Source: Phocaeicola coprophilus (GTDB lineage: Bacteria; Bacteroidota; Bacteroidia; Bacteroidales; Bacteroidaceae). From it: a stretch of DNA of 64,000 bases. The notes under the pieces are model-generated. The model was given only the letters and a program-made list of their open reading frames with translations. It was not told the DNA's origin and made no database searches. The stretch lies in NCBI GenBank assembly GCA_016900015.1, contig JACJJM010000006.1, forward strand, positions 1 through 64,000, given 5' to 3'. A program made the translations under genes and the position numbers. Below are positions 7,684 through 15,405 of this stretch, piece by piece (position 1 is the stretch's first letter; every line of letters starts with the position of its first letter).

Positions 7684-8094
7684 ATGAGTTACGACTATCT
7701 GGACGACCTCTTCGGGAAGGCCCGCGGGCAGCGGACGACGCGCTTCTCCGACGTGGAGGCAAAGGCCGTCGGCCTGATACGCCGGTGGGCCGAAGGGAAC
7801 ATTGACGAGGATGCGTTCGCGGAAGGCTTCCGCGGCGTGCAACAAGAGTTTTCGGGCCTGCTCGGCGACACCATCGACGAGGACACGCCGCTGTGGCTGC
7901 TCCAGTTCATCTCCAACCGCTTCATCCGCTGGCACCAGTTCCACCAGCTCAAGCGGCGTGTCGAGAGCGACCCTTCCGTCCTGTCCGACGAGGGCATGCG
8001 GAGGAACTATGCGGCCATCTGCCGCATGGGCATCGACGAGGAGTTCATGGACGCGTGCCGCCTCTGCCTGAGGGAACTGGGCGCGGAGGGATGA
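7684..8094 (+). CDS. Hypothetical protein (136 aa), Lin1244-cluster neighbour
   Basis: 136 residues, soluble, acidic, helix-rich; I do not recognise a family. It starts MSYDYLDDLFGKARGQRTTR and has no signal peptide or membrane segment. The start is fixed by its own promoter box at 7634. Same strand and same accessory cluster as the DUF4373 gene, 71 bases downstream of it, which suggests a linked but unknown role. Confidence 0.65.
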   Translation: MSYDYLDDLFGKARGQRTTRFSDVEAKAVGLIRRWAEGNIDEDAFAEGFRGVQQEFSGLLGDTIDEDTPLWLLQFISNRFIRWHQFHQLKRRVESDPSVLSDEGMRRNYAAICRMGIDEEFMDACRLCLRELGAEG

Positions 8095-8145
8095 GCGGCG
8101 GAGGGGGTTCTTAAAATTCTGTAATATAGGTAGGCTTATCAGTAA

Positions 8146-8183
8146 TCTGTCTAACTTCCGCTTGTTTCTTCTGTCTAACTTTG
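8146..8183 (+). promoter_or_regulatory. Promoter with duplicated TCTGTCTAACTT for the Tat-substrate operon
   Basis: TAACTTTG (-7) at 8176-8183. The 12-base word TCTGTCTAACTT occurs at 8146-8157 and again at 8170-8181, 24 bases apart and overlapping the -7 box: either a duplicated promoter or an operator pair. Confidence 0.5.
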
Positions 8184-8257
8184 TAGCGGAAAAAAAATAA
8201 ACGGGAACATTACTCAAGCTTTCCACACCTATAATAAAAAAAACTGTTTTAAGAACT

Positions 8258-9802
8258 ATGTTGCGTAAGATCAGACTAACCTTGGCCATCGTGTTTTTCG
8301 CCTGCATCACGCTGCTCTTCCTCGACTTCACGGGGACGGTCCACGCGTGGCTCGGCTGGATGGCCCGCATACAATTCCTGCCTTCGGTGCTGGCGCTGAA
8401 TGTGGGAGTCGTCGTGTTCCTCGTCGTCCTGACGCTCGTCTTCGGGCGTGTCTACTGTTCGGTCATCTGCCCGATGGGCGTGATGCAGGACGTCATCTCC
8501 TGGCTGGGCGGACGCTCGAAGAAGCGCCGCTACCGCTTCAGTTATTCGCCCGAGAAGCGCTGGCTGCGCTACGGCGTGCTCGCGGTCTTCGTCGTCGCCC
8601 TCGTGGCCGGCATCGGCTCGCTGGTCGCCCTGCTGGCCCCCTACAGTTCCTACGGGCGCATCGCGCAAAACCTCTTCGCCCCGCTCTACGGCTGGGGAAA
8701 CAACGTCCTGGCCTACCTGGCCGAACGGGCCGACAGCTATGCGTTCTATGAGACGAGCGTGTGGATGAAGAGCCTGCCGACGTTTCTCATCGCCGCGGCC
8801 ACGCTGGTCATCATCGCCGTCCTGGCCTGGAGGGGCGGGCGCACCTATTGCAACACCATCTGCCCCGTGGGCACGGTGCTGAGCTTCCTCTCGCGCTTCT
8901 CGCTCCTGCGGGTGCGCATCGACACGGAGAAATGCAACTCGTGCAGCCTATGCAGCCGCCAGTGCAAAGCCGCCTGCATCGATTTCAAGAACCACCGGAT
9001 AGACTACAGCCGCTGCGTCGCCTGCATGGACTGCATCGACGCCTGCCGCCACCATGCCATCAGCTATACAATAAAGCCTCCCCAAACCCCTCCCGAAGGA
9101 GGGGCTTCAAAAACCAAAAGCTCCCCCTCGGGGGGAGTTGAGGGGGCCGGAGCTGGCGTTTCGGGGGCTAGGGCTTCCTCCCGCCGCACCTTCCTCGCCG
9201 TCTCCGGCATGGCCCTCACGGCCGCCACACTGAAGGCGCAGGAGATGAAGGTCGACGGCGGACTGGCGGTCATCGAGGAGAAGAAAATCCCCCACCGGCA
9301 GACACCCATCGTCCCGGCCGGAGCGCAGGGCGTCAACCACTTCTACCAGCACTGCACGGCCTGCCAGCTCTGTGTCTCCGTGTGTCCCAACGAGGTGCTC
9401 CGCCCGTCGACCGGGCTACAGACGCTGATGCAGCCCGAGATGAGCTACGAACGCGGCTACTGCCGTCCGGAGTGCACGAAGTGTGCCGACGTATGCCCGG
9501 CAGGGGCCATCAAGCCTCTCACGACGGCTGACAAGAGCGCCACGCAAATCGGCCACGCCGTGTGGGTGCGTGCCAACTGCGTCCCCCTGACCGACGGTGT
9601 GGACTGCGGCAACTGTGCCCGCCATTGCCCCACGGGAGCCATCCAGATGATACCCTCCGACCCCGACCGTCCCGACGCGCCGAAAATCCCGGCCATCGAC
9701 ACGGAACGGTGTATCGGCTGCGGCGCCTGCGAGAATCTCTGCCCGGCACGCCCCTTCAGCGCCATCTACGTCGAAGGGCACGAACGGCACAGGGTGATTT
9801 GA
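8258..9802 (+). CDS. Membrane 4Fe-4S polyferredoxin (NapH-like) with internal twin-arginine motif
   Basis: 514 residues. N-terminal membrane region (segments about 5-27, 45-65, 105-128, 172-192) with paired C-x3-C-P motifs at C67/C71 and C198/C202, as in NapH/NosR-type electron-transfer proteins. Two 4Fe-4S motifs follow (C226/229/232/236 and C253/256/259/263). Residues 273-300 are a low-complexity insert produced by a palindromic repeat. Then SRRTFL (R309, R310) and a hydrophobic stretch resemble a Tat signal, followed by four more ferredoxin motifs (from C366, C402, C450, C485). Likely passes electrons across or along the membrane; the C-terminal ferredoxin is probably Tat-exported. First gene of an operon ending in tatA-tatC. 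Confidence 0.85.
   Translation: MLRKIRLTLAIVFFACITLLFLDFTGTVHAWLGWMARIQFLPSVLALNVGVVVFLVVLTLVFGRVYCSVICPMGVMQDVISWLGGRSKKRRYRFSYSPEKRWLRYGVLAVFVVALVAGIGSLVALLAPYSSYGRIAQNLFAPLYGWGNNVLAYLAERADSYAFYETSVWMKSLPTFLIAAATLVIIAVLAWRGGRTYCNTICPVGTVLSFLSRFSLLRVRIDTEKCNSCSLCSRQCKAACIDFKNHRIDYSRCVACMDCIDACRHHAISYTIKPPQTPPEGGASKTKSSPSGGVEGAGAGVSGARASSRRTFLAVSGMALTAATLKAQEMKVDGGLAVIEEKKIPHRQTPIVPAGAQGVNHFYQHCTACQLCVSVCPNEVLRPSTGLQTLMQPEMSYERGYCRPECTKCADVCPAGAIKPLTTADKSATQIGHAVWVRANCVPLTDGVDCGNCARHCPTGAIQMIPSDPDRPDAPKIPAIDTERCIGCGACENLCPARPFSAIYVEGHERHRVI
9074..9157 (+). repeat. Palindromic C/G-rich repeat inserted in frame in the polyferredoxin gene
   Basis: Contains CCCCTCCCGAAGGAGGGG and AGCTCCCCCTCGGGGGGAG hairpins typical of intergenic repeats of Bacteroidota, yet it is read through in frame as PPQTPPEGG...SSPSGGVEG between the cytoplasmic ferredoxin and the twin-arginine motif. 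Confidence 0.75.
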
Positions 9803-9805
9803 AAC

Positions 9806-9840
9806 GATTGACAATGGATAATGGATAATTGACAATTAAC
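9806..9840. repeat. ATTGTCAATT-type intergenic repeat
   Basis: GATTGACAATGGATAATGG and GATAATTGACAATTAAC words between two genes of the operon; same type as 5027-5060. Confidence 0.6.
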
Positions 9841-9849
9841 AACGGACTT

Positions 9850-11232
9850 ATGGACGCTAAGAAAAAAGACATATCGCGCCGCGACTTCCTGAAAATCGTG
9901 GGCATCAGCACGGCAGCCACAGCCGGACTGGCCGGATGCGGACCGAAGGGTACGGGAGCGTCGGCACACGACGCGCAGGGTGATGTGCCCACCGGCAAAA
10001 TGACCCTGCGCACGAATCCCAAGACAGGCGAGAACGTCTCCCTGCTGGGCTACGGCTGCATGCGCTGGCCGACCCTGCCCGCCCCGGAGAAGGGCGGCAA
10101 CGTCATCGACCAGGATGCCGTCAACGAACTTATCGACTACGCCATGGCCCACGGCGTGAACTACTACGACACGTCGCCCGTCTACGTGCAGGGATGGTCG
10201 GAACGCTCGACGGGCATCGCCCTCAAACGCCACCCGCGCGACAAGTTCTTCGTCGCCACGAAGCTGTCGAACTTCTCCAACTACACACGGGAGAACTCCA
10301 TCGCGATGTACCGCCGCTCGTTCGAGGAACTGCAGGTCGACTACATCGACTACTACCTGCTCCACTCCGTGGGCAACGGCGGGAGCGACACCTTCCGCGC
10401 ACGCTACGTCGACAACGGCATGATCGACTTCCTCATGAAGGAACGCGAGGCCGGACGCATCCGCAACCTGGGCTTCTCCTACCACGGCAGCAAGGAGACG
10501 TTTGACGAAGTGCTCGCCATGCACGAGACGGTCCACTGGGACTTCGTGCAAATCCAGCTCAACTACCTCGACTGGCGCTACGGCGCGTCGAGCAAGAACG
10601 TCAACGCCGACTACCTCTACGGCGAACTGGAGAAACGCCATATCCCCGCCGTCATCATGGAACCGCTCCTGGGCGGACGGCTCTCGAAAGTGCCCGAACA
10701 CATCGTCACGCGGCTCAAGCAGCGTGCGCCGGAGGCAAGCGTGGCCTCGTGGGCATTCCGCTTCGCGGGCACCTTCCCCGGCGTGCTCACGGTGCTCAGC
10801 GGCATGACCTACATGGAACACCTGCAGGACAACCTGCGCACGTATTCACCCCTCGTGCCCATCACGGACGAGGAGTTTGACTTCCTCCAGCAGACAGCCG
10901 ACCTGATGAAGCAATACCCCACCATCCCGTGCAACGACTGCCAGTACTGCATGCCCTGCCCCTACGGCATCGACATCCCCGCCATCCTGCTCCACTACAA
11001 CAAGTGCGTGAACGAAGGCAACCTGCCCACCACCTCGGCCACGGCCGACTACCGGCAGGCGCGGCGTGCCTTCCTCGTCGGCTATGACCGGAGTGTCCCC
11101 CGCCTGCGCCAGGCCAGCCACTGCATCGGCTGCCGCCAGTGTGTCGAACACTGCCCGCAGTCCATCGACATCCCCGCCGAGCTGCACCGCATAGACCACT
11201 ATGTCGAACAACTGAAACAGGAGACCCTATGA
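9850..11232 (+). CDS. Tat-exported lipoprotein aldo/keto reductase with C-terminal ferredoxin
   Basis: 460 residues. Twin-arginine signal SRRDFLK (R10, R11) plus lipobox LAGC (C30): a Tat-dependent lipoprotein. Residues 50-335 are an aldo/keto reductase barrel with the catalytic tetrad D107, Y112, K138, H172. The C-terminal 100 residues hold two 4Fe-4S motifs (C361/364/367/370 and C425/428/431/435), the usual fused arrangement in anaerobes. Substrate unknown; the partner polyferredoxin upstream may supply electrons. The ATG at 9850 is chosen over 9829, which lies within a repeat. Its stop codon overlaps the next start (ATGA). Confidence 0.9.
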   Translation: MDAKKKDISRRDFLKIVGISTAATAGLAGCGPKGTGASAHDAQGDVPTGKMTLRTNPKTGENVSLLGYGCMRWPTLPAPEKGGNVIDQDAVNELIDYAMAHGVNYYDTSPVYVQGWSERSTGIALKRHPRDKFFVATKLSNFSNYTRENSIAMYRRSFEELQVDYIDYYLLHSVGNGGSDTFRARYVDNGMIDFLMKEREAGRIRNLGFSYHGSKETFDEVLAMHETVHWDFVQIQLNYLDWRYGASSKNVNADYLYGELEKRHIPAVIMEPLLGGRLSKVPEHIVTRLKQRAPEASVASWAFRFAGTFPGVLTVLSGMTYMEHLQDNLRTYSPLVPITDEEFDFLQQTADLMKQYPTIPCNDCQYCMPCPYGIDIPAILLHYNKCVNEGNLPTTSATADYRQARRAFLVGYDRSVPRLRQASHCIGCRQCVEHCPQSIDIPAELHRIDHYVEQLKQETL

Positions 11233-11657
11233 GCGACACGATGAACGAACTCACCAGCCTCCTCCACGAGGGCGGATACACGCTCGTCGTCCGCCAGGGC
11301 GCGACCACACGCACCTTCACCCGGCGGGGCGTGGCCGACCTGCTCGACCTCATCGACCATGACCCCGCGTTCCTCGACGGGGCCTCCGTGGCCGACAAGG
11401 TCGTGGGAAAAGGCGCAGCCGCCCTGATGGCCAAAGGCGGAGTCAGCCGGCTCCACACCGACGTCGTCAGCCGTCCGGCCCTGGAGCTGCTGCAAAGCGC
11501 GGGCATCGACACGGCCTACGACCGCCTCGTCCCCCACATCGTCAACCGCGCGGGGACGGACTGGTGTCCCGTCGAACGCCTCTGCCACGGACTGGAGTCC
11601 GTCGACGCGATGACCGACGCCATCCGCACATTCGTAAACAACATGAAACAACAATAA
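11229..11657 (+). CDS. DUF1893 protein (deaminase-like fold)
   Basis: 142 residues. Matches the DUF1893 pattern: an N-terminal strand TLVVRQGATTRTF, then VVGKGAAALMAKGGVSRLHTDVVS. The Thermotoga member (TM1506) has a cytidine-deaminase-like fold, and relatives often neighbour ECF S-components, as here. Catalytic role is unproven. Overlaps the AKR gene by four bases and precedes the ECF S-component by 15 bases, so translationally coupled in the same operon. Confidence 0.75.
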   Translation: MSDTMNELTSLLHEGGYTLVVRQGATTRTFTRRGVADLLDLIDHDPAFLDGASVADKVVGKGAAALMAKGGVSRLHTDVVSRPALELLQSAGIDTAYDRLVPHIVNRAGTDWCPVERLCHGLESVDAMTDAIRTFVNNMKQQ

Positions 11658-11672
11658 ACATACACAAGCATT

Positions 11673-12185
11673 ATGGAAACAACAACCGTCAAACTCTACT
11701 CGCTGCCCGCACGCAGTATCCGGACTTATGCGGCAGCCCTGCTGTTTGTCGCAGGCAACATCGTCCTGCCCCAACTCTTCCACCTCGTCCCCCAAGGAGG
11801 CGTGACGTGGCTTCCCATCTACTTCTTCACCCTCATCGGCGCCTACAAATACGGTTGGCGCGTGGGCCTGCTGACGGCCATCCTTTCGCCGCTGGTCAAC
11901 TCGCTGCTGTTCGGCATGCCGGCCGTCGCCGCCCTGCCCGCCATCCTGCTCAAGTCGTGCCTGCTGGCCGCCGTGGCCGGACTGGCCGCCCGCCGCTACG
12001 GCAGAGTGAGCCTGCCGCTCATGCTGGGCGTCGTGCTGGCCTACCAGGTGCTCGGCACGCTGGGCGAATGGGCCATGAAAGGCGACTTCTATCTCGCCGC
12101 ACAGGACTTCCGCATCGGCATCCCGGGCATGCTGTTGCAGGTCGTAGGCGGCTATCTGTTCATTAAATACTTAATACGGAAATGA
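11673..12185 (+). CDS. ECF transporter S component
   Basis: 170 residues, about five or six hydrophobic helices with small-residue-rich packing (LLTAILSPLVNSLLFGMPA). Such S components bind a vitamin or metal-cofactor substrate and share an EcfA/EcfT energising module, which is not encoded in this window. Substrate cannot be inferred. Ends by overlapping the start of tatA (ATGA). Confidence 0.75.
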   Translation: METTTVKLYSLPARSIRTYAAALLFVAGNIVLPQLFHLVPQGGVTWLPIYFFTLIGAYKYGWRVGLLTAILSPLVNSLLFGMPAVAALPAILLKSCLLAAVAGLAARRYGRVSLPLMLGVVLAYQVLGTLGEWAMKGDFYLAAQDFRIGIPGMLLQVVGGYLFIKYLIRK

Positions 12186-12397
12186 TTATGTTTGGATTAG
12201 GAGCTCCCGAACTGATATTCATAGCCCTCATCATCCTGCTGCTGTTCGGAGGCAAGAAGATACCCGAAATGATGAAGGGCCTGGGCAAAGGCGTGCGCTC
12301 TTTCAAGGAGGGCATGAACGGACTGGAAACCGACGCGGACGAAAAGAAAGCCGCGACGACACAAGAAGCCGCAAAGAAAGATGACGACAAAGCCTGA
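12182..12397 (+). CDS. tatA: Twin-arginine translocase subunit TatA/TatE
   Basis: 71 residues: a single N-terminal membrane helix (about 9-23) followed by FGGKKIPE, an amphipathic helix and a charged tail, the standard TatA form. TatA oligomers form the passage for folded proteins. The start overlaps the stop of the ECF gene; an alternative start is the ATG at 12188. Overlaps tatC by 17 bases. Being in an operon with two proteins that have twin-arginine motifs, it probably serves those. Confidence 0.92.
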   Translation: MIMFGLGAPELIFIALIILLLFGGKKIPEMMKGLGKGVRSFKEGMNGLETDADEKKAATTQEAAKKDDDKA

Positions 12398-13178
12398 GAC
12401 CGACACCACGCACGACGAAGGCGGGATGACGTTCTGGGAACACCTCGACGTGCTGCGCGGCACGCTCATCAAGATGGGCGTCGCCGTCGTGGCATGCGGC
12501 CTGGCGGCCTTCGTCTTCAAGGACGAAATCTTCGCCGTCATCCTCGCACCGAAAAGTGACACGTTTCCCATCTACCGGCTCTTCGAACAGGTGGGGGCCT
12601 GGTTTTCCACGCCCTCGGACACGAGCTTCTCGGTCAGCCTCATCAACACGGGGCTGGCCGAGCAGTTCAAGATACACGTCAAGACGTCGCTCTTCGTCGG
12701 CTTGCTCCTGGCCTCTCCCTACTGCATCTACGAACTTTTCCACTTCATCTCGCCGGGCCTCTACGCCCGCGAACGGAAATACTCGCGCTGGGCCATGGCC
12801 GCAGGCTACGTGATGTTCATGCTGGGCGTGGCGTTGTGCTATTTCCTCATCTTCCCCCTCACCTTCCGCTTCCTGGGAACCTACCAGGTGAGCGCGGACG
12901 TGGCCAACCTCATCACCCTGCAATCTTACATGGACACGCTCCTGGTGATGAGTTTCCTCCTGGGCGTGCTCTTCGAGCTTCCCATCCTGTGCTGGGTGCT
13001 GGGTCGTCTGGGCGTACTCTCGGCCACATTCATGCGGCGTTACAGAAAACACGCCTTCGTCGTCATCCTCCTCATCGCCGCCATCATCACCCCGACGAGC
13101 GACGTGTTCACGCTCTGCCTCGTCGCCCTCCCCATCTGCCTGCTCTACGAAGTGAGCATCTGGGTCGTGCGCCGCTGA
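12381..13178 (+). CDS. tatC: Twin-arginine translocase subunit TatC
   Basis: 265 residues with six membrane segments. The conserved N-terminal FWEHLDVLR (E in the signal-binding site), the FHFISPGLYARER loop and ITPTSD before the last helices are all present. TatC recognises twin-arginine signals. No separate TatB gene is seen, as usual in Bacteroidota. Last gene of the operon; the converging Rpn gene ends 26 bases further on and no strong terminator is visible. Confidence 0.95.
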   Translation: MTTKPETDTTHDEGGMTFWEHLDVLRGTLIKMGVAVVACGLAAFVFKDEIFAVILAPKSDTFPIYRLFEQVGAWFSTPSDTSFSVSLINTGLAEQFKIHVKTSLFVGLLLASPYCIYELFHFISPGLYARERKYSRWAMAAGYVMFMLGVALCYFLIFPLTFRFLGTYQVSADVANLITLQSYMDTLLVMSFLLGVLFELPILCWVLGRLGVLSATFMRRYRKHAFVVILLIAAIITPTSDVFTLCLVALPICLLYEVSIWVVRR

Positions 13179-13203
13179 CAGACTTGCAAGAAGAGGGAGT
13201 TTT

Positions 13204-14139
13204 TTAGTTCAAGGCCTCCACTTCGTCCATCGCAAGCCCCGTCATCTCGGCTATCTGCTCTGCTGACAGGCCTGTTTCCTTCATCCGGCGGACCATCCTC
13301 AACTGCGCCAAGTGTTCGCCTTCAGCACGGCCCTGCTCCAAGCCTTCGGCACGGCCCTGTTCCAAACCTTCAGCCTTGCCTTCAGCACGGCCCTGTTCCA
13401 AGCCTTCGGCCTTGCCTTCGGCACGGCCTTGCTGGCGCTCGAAGGTCATCACGGCCAACTGGTCGCGGTAGACCTTGATGCTCTCGTCGTACTTCATGCG
13501 GTCCTCCTTGCTCAGGGCGGCGATGTCGACGATTTGTTCCAACTTCTGGAAGACGGCGTTACGGGCCTTGAAGGGTAATCGTTGTAGTGTCTCCATATTC
13601 TTTAATACATATATCCAACGTTCAAAATCTGTCTCACATTCGTTTTCTTCCTTATCGAACGAGGGGAGCTCGAGAAAGATGTAACGCATCTTGTCTGTAA
13701 ACGTCTCGTGCGTGTCGCGGTCGGCGAGCACGACATCCGTGCGGAGCTTGTGCGTGGCGCCCGCCAGGCGGAAGTTCATGAAAAACACGCCGTAGACGGC
13801 TTTCAAGTCAAACTGCCAACTGACTCCGCGTTCGCCCTGCGCCGCAACGGTGCGTGAGAGGTAGTAGAGGGCACGTTCGCGGAAGTTGGCCTGCTCGCGG
13901 TTCTGCATCTCGACGATGAACTGCTCTCCGCTCTCGTCCGTACAGTAGACGTCATAAATCACGCCGCGGTCCCTGCGGTAGGCTGGCAGAAGCTCCTTGT
14001 CGAGGAAGCGGATGTCCTTCACACGCTTTTCGCCTTCGAGCAGGGCGTTGAGAAAATCGATGAGCAGGTCCTTGTTGATTTCCTGACCGAAGATGCGTTT
14101 GAAGCCCACGTCGGTGAAGGGGTTGATAAACTGTGCCAT
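13204..14139 (-). CDS. Rpn-family recombination-promoting nuclease / PDDEXK transposase
   Basis: 311 residues. The PD-(D/E)XK core is visible as YDVYC (D63) and IVEMQN (E77-x-Q79), the E-x-Q form used by Rpn proteins. Middle region is the usual PDDEXK_2 body. The C-terminal 60 residues contain several copies of EGLEQGRAEGKA-like units, encoded by direct repeats at about 13310-13440. Rpn proteins increase RecA-independent recombination and are often multicopy; a near-identical start lies at 1-95. Own promoter box at 14172. Confidence 0.9.
   Translation of the reverse strand: MAQFINPFTDVGFKRIFGQEINKDLLIDFLNALLEGEKRVKDIRFLDKELLPAYRRDRGVIYDVYCTDESGEQFIVEMQNREQANFRERALYYLSRTVAAQGERGVSWQFDLKAVYGVFFMNFRLAGATHKLRTDVVLADRDTHETFTDKMRYIFLELPSFDKEENECETDFERWIYVLKNMETLQRLPFKARNAVFQKLEQIVDIAALSKEDRMKYDESIKVYRDQLAVMTFERQQGRAEGKAEGLEQGRAEGKAEGLEQGRAEGLEQGRAEGEHLAQLRMVRRMKETGLSAEQIAEMTGLAMDEVEALN
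13310..13440 (-). repeat. Tandem repeats in the Rpn tail
   Basis: Repeated CTTCGGCACGGCC and TTCCAAACCTTCAGCC-type words encode four or five QGRAEG units. Copy number is likely to vary between strains. Confidence 0.75.
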
Positions 14140-14171
14140 ATCCGTTTGTTTTTTATCCTATTGACATAGGG

Positions 14172-14179
14172 CAAAGATA
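14172..14179 (-). promoter_or_regulatory. -7 box of Rpn gene
   Basis: Reverse complement TATCTTTG, 33 bases upstream of the ATG at 14139. Confidence 0.6.
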
Positions 14180-14237
14180 CGAATTTTCAGACAGAGTCCT
14201 ACGACGCCGCGGCAATTTATCTGCATGGCCCGAAGGG

Positions 14238-14298
14238 TATTAAGGGCGGGCACGGGCGGAAAGGAAGGTAGCCGGGGACGGAAAGGAGGCCCGGCGGG
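14238..14298. repeat. GC-rich intergenic repeat (GGACGGAAAGGA family), copy B
   Basis: TTAAGGGCGGGC, CGGGCGGAAAGGAAGG and GGGGACGGAAAGGAGG words between the Rpn and AraC genes. Confidence 0.6.
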
Positions 14299-14331
14299 CA
14301 TTGAATCATAACATGAAGTCGCCGCGTTTTT

Positions 14332-15198
14332 TCAAAAAAAGACAAATCCCTGTGCACGGTATTCCTTCGGAGAGAGGCCGGTGTATTTCTTGAAGAAACG
14401 GCTCAGGTAGGACTGGTCGACGAAGTTGAGTCGCTGGGCAATCTCCGTGACCGAGAGGGCGGGGTCGGCGAGCAACACTTTCACTTCGGCGACGAGCTGT
14501 TCGTCGATGAGCAGCTTCGGACTTTTCCCGCCCCAATGTTCGACCATCGCACGGTGGAGGTAGCGCGGCGTGATGCAGAGGCGGTCGGCATAGAACTCCA
14601 CGCGGTGCTCGCGTGTGCCGTATTCGCGCACGAGCTGCATGAAGCGGTAGCACACCATCTGCTTGCGGCTGTAGGACTTGCCCGCGGAGACTTTTTCGGG
14701 GATGGTGCCGAAGAGCCAGAGGAGCAGGCTCTGCATGAAGTTGGCTTCCTGCAACTGGCGGAACTGCGGCTTCGTCCCGGCGAAGAGCATCTGCGCGACG
14801 TCCATCCAGAGGTTGATTTCGCGCCACGTCTTCTGGCTGCGGTCGTCGGGCGTGTGGCGGTAGCAGGGATGCTCGTGCGTGTAGTTGAAATAAGGGGTGT
14901 CGATGGGCAGCATGGCCGTGAGGAAGACGGCCTTGGGAAAGAGCAACACCCGCGCCCGGAAGTCATCCGAAGCGTTCAGGACATGAATCAGGCTACCGGT
15001 CAGGAAGATGAGTTCCGTCTGCTCGTCGAAGGTGTATTGCTCTGCACCCGTGGAGACGAGGGCCGTCCCCCGGACGCAGACGAGATAGATGCCACACTCG
15101 AAATGACACGGCGACTGGCGCAAGGGCGAGAGGTCGGTCTCCAGGTAGCGTATCACGTCGGTGTCCGAGGGGAGTGTCTTGTTCTGAATCGTTTCCAT
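14332..15198 (-). CDS. AraC-family transcriptional regulator
   Basis: 288 residues: an N-terminal cupin-like ligand domain (about 1-170) and a C-terminal pair of helix-turn-helix motifs (about 185-285), with the typical second-helix signature LNFVDQSYLSRFFKKYTGLSP. Divergently transcribed from the MFS transporter at 15406, the usual place for a local activator or repressor of that gene. The ATG at 15198 (METIQNK) is used; a longer frame to 15240 would start upstream of the promoter box. Confidence 0.88.
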   Translation of the reverse strand: METIQNKTLPSDTDVIRYLETDLSPLRQSPCHFECGIYLVCVRGTALVSTGAEQYTFDEQTELIFLTGSLIHVLNASDDFRARVLLFPKAVFLTAMLPIDTPYFNYTHEHPCYRHTPDDRSQKTWREINLWMDVAQMLFAGTKPQFRQLQEANFMQSLLLWLFGTIPEKVSAGKSYSRKQMVCYRFMQLVREYGTREHRVEFYADRLCITPRYLHRAMVEHWGGKSPKLLIDEQLVAEVKVLLADPALSVTEIAQRLNFVDQSYLSRFFKKYTGLSPKEYRAQGFVFF

Positions 15199-15217
15199 AA
15201 AGTTCCCTTTTGTCCTG

Positions 15218-15225
15218 CAAAGATA
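15218..15225 (-). promoter_or_regulatory. -7 box of araC-type gene
   Basis: Reverse complement TATCTTTG, 20 bases before the start codon. Confidence 0.6.
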
Positions 15226-15311
15226 CGAATGTCTACGCACACGACTTTGATTTGTTCCGAATTTGAAATGCTTTGTACGATTTGAGAAACGTCAGCGGAA
15301 CAGATTCGGCG

Positions 15312-15319
15312 TAATTTTG
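15312..15319 (+). promoter_or_regulatory. -7 box of MFS gene
   Basis: TAATTTTG; leaves a leader of about 80 bases before the ATG at 15406. Region 15226-15311 between the divergent promoters is the likely regulator-binding site. Confidence 0.55.
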
Positions 15320-15405
15320 CAGCCCGTTCGGCAAGGGTGTCGGCACGAGATTCTGTGACCGGAGGCCTTCGCCTGGACGCCTGTAACAAAAACTTTAACA
15401 GACTT

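Noticed and set aside
13310-13440. Possible CRISPR-like repeats
   Set aside because: Short in-frame coding repeats without spacers. No CRISPR array or cas gene was seen anywhere in the window.
15337-15405. Longer N-terminus of the MFS transporter
   Set aside because: The extra 23 residues are polar and unlike MFS starts; homology begins at the ATG at 15406.
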